Part shown: one piece after another, positions 56,791 to 64,000 of the stretch | How positions within the stretch are numbered: position 1 is the stretch's first letter | Layout: each line of letters begins with the position of its first letter | DNA from: Rapana venosa | Lineage: Eukaryota; Mollusca; Gastropoda; Neogastropoda; Muricidae | DNA: 64,000 bases | Direction: 5' to 3' | NCBI GenBank assembly: GCA_028751875.1 | Contig: CM054143.1 | Location: forward strand, 62,371,797-62,435,796 | The notes under the pieces: model-generated | Seen by the model: only the letters and a program-made list of their open reading frames with translations | What the model was told of the DNA's origin: nothing | Database searches by the model: none | Translations under genes and position numbers: made by a program

Positions 56791-57335
56791 TGTCTGCAAA
56801 GGGATGGGCTCCGCCAGGTTCAACTTACACGCTGACACACGGCCTGAAAAATTCAGTGCAGTGCCCCAACAACTTCTCAAGGAGTTATGGGAGAAGTCAA
56901 ATGAAATCAAACGCGCGTTGCACACAGTCCTGACCACTCGGCTAAAAGCTTCCAAAACAGATAATCAGGAAATGAGCTCCTTTGAAAATACCATGAACAT
57001 TAACTTTGGCCTGTTGTTTTATACAGAAGTGAAGGGTGAACTCTTTACGCTGCAGAGGAAAACCGAATCACAAGTACAGAGATGAGGCTCTACAGAACAC
57101 TCCTAAGAATAAGCAGAGACCAAAACACGAACACACCATAGCATTTCGGAAAAGACAAAACAAAACAACCTGAACTTTTAGACCTGGTTCGGAAAAGAAA
57201 AGTGAACTCTTTTTGACCAAGCCAGGAGACACCAGAGCTGCCATGCATGAAGACTGTGGCCCAGGGCAAAATGGAGGACAGGTGACCACAAGGAAGACAG
57301 ACCACCCACTCCCTACATCCAATCAAATCGAATCA
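56791..57335. other. Unassigned stretch with a 140-codon ORF
   Basis: Plus ORF 56663-57085 starts inside the S1 core and continues ADTRPEKFSAVPQQLLKELW, EKSNEIKRALHTVLTTRLKA. I recognise no family. No splice or promoter evidence. Overlapping minus ORFs are equally featureless. Probably an old retroelement or chance. Confidence 0.3.
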
Positions 57336-57339
57336 AATT

Positions 57340-57418
57340 CTTTTTTGTTACACCAAATTCTTTTCTTTTGGAGATAATAAATAAGCACTCATGCGCTTTT
57401 TTACACCCAGTACCCGCC
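57340..57418 (-). mobile_element. S1 tail T1 fragment (minus strand)
   Basis: TTTTGGAGATAATAAATAAG, CACTCATGCGCTTTTTTAC, CCCAGTACCCGCC. Ends where the S3 SINE begins. Confidence 0.7.
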
Positions 57419-57420
57419 CA

Positions 57421-57715
57421 GGGGACGGGATAGCTCAGTGGTCGGAGCACTCGCTTTCCCCCAGCTAAGTTAAGCAGCGTCGAGCGTGGTTACCAGTTGG
57501 ATGGGTGACCGTTTGCGCGCCTTGGCTTCAGTACAGTTCCCCCAGTTCACCCAGCTGTAAACGGGTACCTGCCCTCTTTAGAGTCAGGGAAGGTAAAACA
57601 GCGAGGGAGAGGAGATGGGCGCCGCCCTTAATATGCTGGCCCTAGAGAAGTGAGGTCTCTGACGCCTCGCTCCCCTAACGACCTTATAGGTCCTTTACCC
57701 GCCCTTATCAGAGAT
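57421..57715 (+). mobile_element. S3 chimeric tRNA/5S-derived SINE
   Basis: Starts GGGACGGGATAGCTCAGTGG (tRNA-like A box). About 30 bp on comes 5S-like sequence: AGTTAAGCAGCGTCGAG (5S box A region) and ACCAGTTGGATGGGTGACCG (5S box C region). The body has CACCCAGCTGTAAACGGG, GGTACCTGCCCTC, GATGGGCGCCGCCC and the hairpin AAGTGAGGTCTC...GCCTCGCTCCCC. Too diverged and too chimeric to be a 5S gene. The second copy is at 62084. Confidence 0.85.
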
Positions 57716-58195
57716 GTATAATGAAAACAAACAAGGACAGCAACAAATCAATAACAAAAAAAACATAGAAAACGTAGCCAGGTGGACGGAGCTGAGGAAG
57801 GATGTCAGGTCCACAGGGACTTCAACAGTGATGGGCTTTGTGTCCTAAAGTGGTGGTTGTCGTAAAGTGGACATGGTCACCGGAGTTAAGAACTCCTACC
57901 TGGGTCTGGAAACTTCTTGTGGAAACTGACCTTCACCTTCTCCTGTCCTTCCCCAGATGGGCTGTCAATGCACAGACTGCAAATCGCGAGACAACGATTT
58001 CAAATCTGACAATGCCTAAGTACTGTTTTTGTGAGCGTGCGAAGTGGACAAAACACCAACAGCTTTTCCCAGGAAAGTTAGGGGCGACTCGTTTTACATT
58101 TGTAGTCTTGATTTGCGTTTTTATTGTTATAATATCTTTGTATTGCCATTATGTCGGGTTGTGTTTAATTTTTATTTATTTTATTTTACTATTCT
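57716..58195. other. Unassigned stretch
   Basis: Small ORFs without recognised domain. CCTTCCCCAG before ATGGGCTG resembles a splice acceptor, but nothing supports an exon. Confidence 0.35.
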
Positions 58196-58212
58196 ATTTC
58201 GAGGATTTTTTT

Positions 58213-58548
58213 TTCATTGTTTTATTTCGAGGATAATTGAATAAGCACTCATGTTCTTTTTTACATTCAGTCCCCATGCAATTTTGTAAATATCATCTGT
58301 TCCCACTGGCTTACAATGGCCTATTCTTCCGAAAAGCGGAACGGATTCTAACGTGTGCGAAAGATGTTCTGCGTGCGTTCGCTCACAGGACGTCAGATTA
58401 TAGTCTCATCCGAAGGACTTTTGGGGGCGAGTTGAGTCGGTACTGATGTTAACTCCAGAGGAAAAATCCTCTTGAATGAGATTGGAACCCGGGTCAGCAG
58501 ATCACGATCGCATTGCGCATCACTCTAACTGCCAGGCTATCCTGTGTT
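58213..58548 (-). mobile_element. S1 SINE, full length (H1-core-T1), minus strand
   Basis: TTATTTCGAGGATAATTGAA, CACTCATGTTCTTTTTTAC, GTTCCCACTGGCTTACAATG, CGAAAAGCGGAACGGATTC, AGTCTCATCCGAAGGACTTT, GGTACTGATGTTAACTCC, TTGGAACCCGGGTCAGC (B box), CTCTAACTGCCAGGCTATCC. All modules present. Confidence 0.9.
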
Positions 58549-58671
58549 TTGATGCGTGTAGATGTAAAACGATGTACTGAGCAGTTAAAAATGAGTAATT
58601 TCCTGTTATGTTTGGAGCAGTTTTTACGCAGTTGAACGTCTCAATCCAGTTAGCGACAAAAACACCGCTTA
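58549..58671. other. Short unassigned stretch
   Basis: Nothing recognised. Confidence 0.4.
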
Positions 58672-58708
<37 letters not shown>

Positions 58709-58825
58709 GGAATTTATATAGCGCTATATCTTGCAGAGACAAATCAAAGCGCTTGCACTCAACTCATTCTTACAAAGTCATACAACCAGTAACAAGTAAT
58801 AGTTCCATCAAGTCCAAATGTGCAC

Positions 58826-58873
<48 letters not shown>

Positions 58874-60478
58874 GTCACACACCCTGGCAGGGCAATAGAA
58901 TCTTGGCTGTTGAAGGCAGGGAAAAACTATGAGATGAGGCAGGAGAGGAAAATCTTAGGTTTGAAATAAATATGTCTTGAGACTGGATTTAAAAGTGTCA
59001 TAAGAAGGCTTTTGGCGGAGAGAGAAAGGGAGATCATTCCACATCAATGGACCAGAAATTGAGAAAGAGCGACAGCCGATGGTGGATTGGTTGAATCTAG
59101 GTATTCGTAAGGACAAGGTATCTGCAGCAGAGCGGAGAGAATGAGGAGTGTACAAGCGAAGACATTCACAGAGGTAGGCGGGTGCTGTTTTGTGGAGACA
59201 TTTGTAACAGAGGGTACTGATCTTATAGTTTACTCTCTGTGGCACAGGCAGCCAGTGGAGAGATTTCAAGAGAGGGGTAATATGCTCGGATTTTTTCTTT
59301 CTGAGGATTAGACGAGCTGCAGAGTTTTGTATACGTTGAAGGGATTGGATTGATGATGATGGCAGACCAGCCAACGTGAGTATTGCAATAGTCCAGTCGT
59401 GAAAGAATGAGAGACGCAATAAGTTTGGATAATGCATCTGTGGACAGGTACTTTCGAATTGCACTAATACGCCGTAATTGATAGTAGCAGGACTGGCAGG
59501 TCTGGGTGATGAATTTTTGCATAGAGAGTGTGTTGTCAATAATGACCCCTAGATACTTCACAGCAGTGGATAAAGGGACTGATGCATTGCCAAGTTGTAT
59601 TGAAGCTGTTGTGATGGGAGAGAGTTTGTGTTTGGTCCATACAAGCATGGTTTCCGTTTTATCTGCATTTAGCTGTAATTTGTTCTGTATCATCCAATTT
59701 TGGATATCTTGAAAGCAGTGGGCCATATTTGTAAAGAGAGAAGGCAGATTTTCAGGAGTGTCACTGTTTAGAATCTGAGAGTCATCTGCATAAAAATGAT
59801 GGTTGATCTGATGGCGGTTAATTATATGTGACAGTGGAGCAGTGTAGAGGGTGAAAAGAACAGGGCCCAGAACAGATCCCTGTGGAACTCCACATTCCAA
59901 TCTGGCAGGTACTGACTGAATCTTGTTTACTGTGACTGTCTGGAATCGGTCAGTAAGGTATGAACTAAACCAGGCAAAGGCTGTACCAGTAACACCAAAT
60001 GTTTTTTTGAAGACGGGAGAGAAGAATAGAGTGGTCAATAGTGTCAAAGGGTGCAGATAAGTCGAGTAGAGTAAGAAGAGAGATTTTCCCTGAGTCAGAA
60101 GCAAGTAGAAGTGTGTTTAAGGTGTGGGCAAGGGTAGTTTCAGTGCTGTGGTTGACGCGATAGGCAGACTGAAACGCAGGAAGGAGACTGTTGGAGAGAA
60201 GGTGGTTGTTGAGCTGTTTTAGAACTACTTTTTCAAGGACTTTAGAGATAAAAGGTAGGTTGGAAACAGGTCTATAGTTCTTCAGAATGTTGGGGTCAAG
60301 GTCATGCTTTTTGAGTAGAGGTGTGCCTAAAGCAGTTTTTAGAGCTGAAGGAACATTTCCAGAGACAAGAGATAAGTTTACTATTTTCGTAATAGTGGAA
60401 ATAAGTTGTGGCAGGCACTGTGCAAAAAGAGAAGCAGGTATGGGGTCAAGATCACATGATTTTATAGTCATTCCTTAA
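58672..60478 (-). pseudogene. LA LINE (CR1/L2-like): RT nearly complete, no endonuclease
   Basis: Read on the minus strand from 60471: CDLDPIPASLFAQCLPQLIS, NYRPVSNLPFISKVLEKVVL, FQSAYRVNHSTETTLAHTLN, LTLLDLSAPFDTIDHSILLS (catalytic Asp), frameshift, WFSSYLTDRFQTVTVNKIQS, LECGVPQGSVLGPVLFTLYT, FYADDSQIL (catalytic YADD, about 59770-59800), WMIQNKLQLNADKTETMLV, VKYLGVIIDNTLSM, frameshift near 59360, [59 protein letters not shown]. Only two frameshifts and no stops inside blocks, so this is the youngest-looking LA copy. The 3' UTR has a CA tract. The 3' end (plus view) is AATAAT repeats, AATGGAATTTATATAGCGC and CAAATCAAAGCGCTTGC. Confidence 0.93.
58824..58870. repeat. CA microsatellite in LA 3' UTR
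   Basis: CA tract, at the same place as CA/GT tracts in the LA copies at 6720 and 22721. Confidence 0.97.
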
Positions 60479-60960
60479 AGACACCAAAGACGGGGGTGTG
60501 CATGAGCGGCTATCATTTTAAAAAAAGATGTCTCCGACAGGTAACCAGGTGACTGTACCCACCGAACTCGCTGAATCAGAGAAGAGATCAAAATAACAGA
60601 GATTTTTTTTAAAAGAGAGAGATATTTAAAAAGTTCAAATAAATTAACAAACATTGAAATAAAAAAAGAAAAAGCGAGATGATGAAAGTTGACACAAACA
60701 AAGGTGTAAAGTTCGGCTAAATCGGTTAAAATAATTTAAAGTAATAAACATATATCAGACGACACCCATGCAACTAGCAAAACAAACCTGTATCTTTTGT
60801 AAAATTGTAGGGCTAAGAACAATTAAAACTACATTAAAATCACATTTCTTCAAAGAAAACAAGTTTTGGTAATGATTCGGATATTTGTCTTGTAAAACAA
60901 GAACAGAGAGAGAAAAAGGAAAAGTGTTATACACACACACGTATATATATATATGCAGAC
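60479..60960. other. Unassigned AT-rich stretch
   Basis: No ORF, RNA or repeat recognised. Possibly unique target DNA. Confidence 0.45.
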
Positions 60961-60973
60961 AAGCAAAAAGATG

Positions 60974-61232
<259 letters not shown>

Positions 61233-61553
61233 GACAGACAGGCAGACAGAGATGAGTGGAGAAAAACAAATGCAGGTCAGAAAGTACAACTCGCTGATCA
61301 TGACAAGAATACTTTTACAAATATTTAAAATAATATATTTTAAAAAGATAGCAATGCTAACCAGTACAGCAATTGTTGTCTTTTTTCTTACAAAAATAAA
61401 ACTGTAACGTCGTTCTAATTTATGAGTTCTTGATGTTAATGTATCTCGCTTCAGAAAACGAATTCTCCCGGGAATTAATTTGCTCATATTTTCGGCCAAA
61501 TAAAATATGTGCAGAGGAAGTATTGAGTGCAAAATGTAATCCAGATACAGATG
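61233..61553. other. Unassigned AT-rich stretch
   Basis: Nothing recognised. Confidence 0.4.
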
Positions 61554-61700
61554 TAGTGCTCTTAAGCGCGTAAAAGAACCCACAGCAACAAGAGAGCTAT
61601 TTGTGCCAACATTTTGTTGTGAATACCACTCTCATACGAAAACGAATACATTTGCTAATCAGGAAAAATATGGGTGGGCTGCTCTTGTGGCGACGTGAAA
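61554..61700 (+). mobile_element. S2 SINE fragment
   Basis: TTAAGCGCGTAAAAGAACCC, ACAGCAACAAGAGAGCTATT, AATACCACTCTCATACG, TGGGTGGGCTGCTCTTGTGG + CGACG. The head and 3' end are missing. Confidence 0.75.
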
Positions 61701-61729
61701 GCTTATAGAATGTTCAGCCATGTAAATTG

Positions 61730-62490
61730 TGTACCAACTTAGGCTATATGTCCATGCATATTGATATATATATGAAGCGTATTATGACGCATTTTAGGTT
61801 TGGTGTTTTGGCTTATCAATGTCCATTACCATCGTTATAGACAGGCACTTACCGCAAATCTTCGATGCCCACTTTGTAAATGTTCAGTAGAAGATGAAAT
61901 CCATTTTGTGCGTTCCTGTCCAGGGTTAAGAGATATACGAGAGCAGTTCATACCACAACAGTACTGTAGAGATCCATGTTCATTCAGGTTGGTTTTGTTA
62001 TTAGCTTCGACGATTGATTGTATTGTAAAACAACTGGCAGTACATATGTATAAAGCATTTAAAAGGAGAAGTATCAATGTAACGGGGATGGGATAGCTCA
62101 GTGGTCGGAGCACTCACTTTCCTCCAGCTAAAGTTAAGCAGCGTCGAGCATGGTTACCAGTTGGATGGGTGACCGTTTTCGCGCCTTGGCTTCAGTACAG
62201 TTCCCCAGTTCACCCAGCTGTAGATGGGTACCTGCCTCTTTAGGGTCAGGGAAGGTAAAGCAGCGAGGGAGAGGAGATGGGCGCCGCCCTCAGTATGCTG
62301 GCTCTAGAGGAGTGAGGTTTCTGGCCCCTCGCTCCCCTACGAACTTATAGGTTATGGGACATCTTTGCCTTTACCTTTTTAACTATGTAACATAATGCCA
62401 TCACATATCCATCATGTTTTTTGCTTGTGTTATTTGTATTACCCTTTGTAAGCGGCAATGGCCTTTAGGAATTAACATTTCGTTTCATCT
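61730..62490 (+). pseudogene. LB LINE copy 3: C-terminal part, split by S3, ends at CT tract
   Basis: HIDIYMKRIMTHFRFGVL, then one base off frame NVHYHRYRQALTANLRCPLC, KCSVEDEIHFVRSCPGLRDI, REQFIPQQYCRDPCSFRLVL, IVKQLAVHMYKAFKRRS. CPLC...HFVRSCP is the knuckle of the LB group. After the S3 insertion the 3' end resumes: GTAAGCGGCAATGGCCTTTAG, AATTAACATTTCGTTTCAT, then CT repeats. 5'-truncated. Confidence 0.82.
62084..62384 (+). mobile_element. S3 chimeric tRNA/5S SINE with target duplication
   Basis: GGGGATGGGATAGCTCAGTGG, AAGTTAAGCAGCGTCGAGC, CAGTTGGATGGGTGACCG, CACCCAGCTGTAGATGGG, GATGGGCGCCGCCC, ending in CCTTTA-like repeats. ATGTAAC occurs at 62077-62083 and again at 62385-62391, so the 301-bp unit is a complete retroposed insertion into LB copy 3. 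Confidence 0.92.
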
Positions 62491-62775
<285 letters not shown>

Positions 62776-62982
62776 GGTGTTGTGTGTGTGTGTGGATGTG
62801 TCTGGGGTGGTGGCGGGTGGAGGGGGGAGAGAGTGGGGGGGGGAGGGCGGGAGGGGTGGGCGGGTGTAGGGGGGGTGGGGGGATATATTGAGTGTGTGTA
62901 TGTGTTAAGTGTGTTATTTGGTGGGGTGAGGCGCTTGTGTTGATGTGTCTGGATGTGTCTTTATGTGTACGGGGATTGGTCG

Positions 62983-63016
<34 letters not shown>

Positions 63017-63074
63017 GGGGGAAGTGTGTGTGTGTGTGTGTTGTGTGTTTGTGTGTGGGGTGTGATGGGTGTGT

Positions 63075-63106
<32 letters not shown>

Positions 63107-63192
63107 GGTGGTGGGTGTAAGGGGGGATTATATGAGTGTGTGTGTGTGTGCGTGTGTGTATTAGAGGGGGGTTGTGAGTGACGTGTTGGTGT

Positions 63193-63228
<36 letters not shown>

Positions 63229-63304
63229 TGGTTTTGTGTGTGTGTGTGTGTGTGTGTTGGGTGGGTGTGTGTGTGACTGTTGGTGTGTGTGTGCGTGCGT
63301 GGTG

Positions 63305-63339
<35 letters not shown>

Positions 63340-63460
63340 GTGTGGTGTGGTGGTGTGTGTGTGGTTGTGTGTGTGTGTGTTGTGTGTGGGGTGTGTGTGT
63401 GGTGTTGTGTTTTGTGTGTGTTGTGTTGATGGGTTGTGTGGAATGCACGCACACGTGTGT
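62776..63460. repeat. GT- and G-rich tract, with ~30-base G run
   Basis: GT/GGGT mix. An almost pure G run at about 62983-63014, then GT arrays to 63440. G runs of this kind can form quadruplexes and are often mis-assembled. Confidence 0.96.
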
Positions 63461-63473
63461 GAATCTCTCTCTC

Positions 63474-63519
<46 letters not shown>

Positions 63520-63651
63520 ATTTCACCAAATCCATTCCCATCCCTTAAGATTGCTTCTTTTTCATCACTATCAATTCTACCTGCATCAAGTGAGCTGTCT
63601 GTTCTTTGTAATTTTGTTCTCTTGTTTTCTTATTTGGTGTGTGTGTGTGTG
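63461..63651. repeat. CT microsatellite and unassigned flank
   Basis: CT run 63465-63518, then unassigned sequence to a short GT run. Confidence 0.85.
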
Positions 63652-63870
63652 TTTATTCTTGTATATCGAGGATAATAGAATAAGCACTCACGTGCTTTTT
63701 TTACATCCAGTCTCAGTATGTATGCGGTTTTGTCAATTTTGTCATCTGTTCCCGCCGGCACACAATGGACTACTCTTTTGAAAAGCGGAACAGGATTTAA
63801 CGTGTGCGCAAGATGTTCTGCGTGCGTCCGCACACGGGGCCTCGGTTTATAGTCTCATCCGAAGGACTCT
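63652..63870 (-). mobile_element. S1 SINE core plus T1 (minus strand), headless
   Basis: TATATCGAGGATAATAGAAT, AAGCACTCACGTGCTTTTTT, TGTATGCGGTTTTGTCAATT, CGCCGGCACACAATGGAC, GGGGCCTCGGTTTATAGTC, TCATCCGAAGGACTC, then GTGTATGTGG and GGT/GT repeats where the head should be. Confidence 0.9.
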
Positions 63871-63934
63871 GTGTATGTGGTGGCGGAGGTGGTGGTGGGT
63901 GGTAGTGGTGGTGGTGGTGGTGTGTGTGTGTGTG

Positions 63935-63987
<53 letters not shown>

Positions 63988-64000
63988 TGTGTGTGTGTGT
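63871..64000. repeat. GGT and GT microsatellites to window end
   Basis: GGTGGT run (63880-63925) followed by GT to the last base. Confidence 0.97.

Noticed and set aside
56663..57085. Host gene exon of 140 codons
   Set aside because: The ORF starts inside a diverged SINE core, has no recognised domain and has a competing minus-strand ORF downstream.
57421..57540. A genuine 5S rRNA gene
   Set aside because: Only about 60 bp around the internal promoter matches; the 5' and 3' stems are absent, and the same chimera occurs at 62084 with a target duplication.

Overview
The window looks like repeat-dominated, non-coding DNA from an invertebrate animal, most probably a mollusc and likely a gastropod. 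That is an inference from memory of molluscan SINE and LINE families, not from a search. There is no host gene I can defend. Everything with protein similarity is the wreck of a non-LTR retrotransposon (LINE). Most of the rest is tRNA- or 5S-derived SINEs, a GAA-tailed retroposon, and very long simple repeats. A 500-N gap lies at 31532-32031.

Labels used below. S1 = tRNA-headed SINE with a ~190-bp core (from CCTTCGGATGAGAC to CCGCATACACAC). It joins to tail T1 (stem-loop AAGCAC-ATGA-GTGCTT, then CCTCGAAATAAAAG), tail T2 (AGCGCTTTGATTTG ... GCGCTATATAAATTCCAT, then ATT repeats) or tail T3 (GTCGGAATGCGGCTAC ... CACCATTGGTGAACCTC). It carries head H1 (GGGATAGCCTAGTGG) or H2 (GGCAGGATGGTTAAG). 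S2 = a second tRNA SINE sharing the start of the S1 core. S3 = chimeric tRNA/5S rRNA SINE. S4 = another tRNA SINE. R1 = ~330-bp retroposon ending GTTCGACGAAGAAG. R2 = dispersed repeat of unknown class. D = ~50-bp GT-associated unit. LINE groups: LA (CR1/L2-like, YADD), LB (two-ORF LINE with an L1-type ORF1, found beside CT microsatellites), LC (RNase H LINE), LD (RTE-like), and three 3'-end fragments of other LINEs.

Layout. 1-7 kb: S1/T3 and R1 copies, a TAG array, a GA-rich minisatellite, an ATC array, then an R1 copy split by a 5'-truncated LA LINE whose reverse-transcriptase motif holds 48 tandem 9-bp units. 7-21 kb: S2, S1, R1, GT arrays, GATA/GACA, a ~3.6-kb TTTC/TTTG tract, poly-C and more S1. 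21-24.2 kb: an RNase H LINE with an inverted 5' part, an LA 3' end and an RTE-like C-terminus. 24.2-34.4 kb: two near-identical segments around the gap. The first is split by a 5-kb LB LINE inside its CT tract; the second has an uninterrupted CT tract. 34.4-49.3 kb: SINEs, R1 copies (one with 12 internal 35-bp repeats), a ~2.4-kb-spaced duplication, a 42/45-bp minisatellite and nested LINE ends. 49.4-55.7 kb: the best preserved LB LINE (ORF1, endonuclease, RT, zinc knuckle), broken by stops, frameshifts and an insertion. 55.7-64 kb: R2, S3, S1, a nearly complete LA reverse transcriptase on the minus strand, a third LB 3' end carrying a full S3 insertion, then CT, G and GT tracts.

How the parts relate. 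S1 copies with tail T2 share their 3' end with LA LINEs, the expected sign of a SINE parasitising a LINE's reverse transcriptase. R1 shares its GAA-tailed 3' end with the LINE end at 48537-48844. All three LB copies end directly at CT repeats. The window reads as a layered record of retrotransposition and microsatellite growth, not as a gene neighbourhood.
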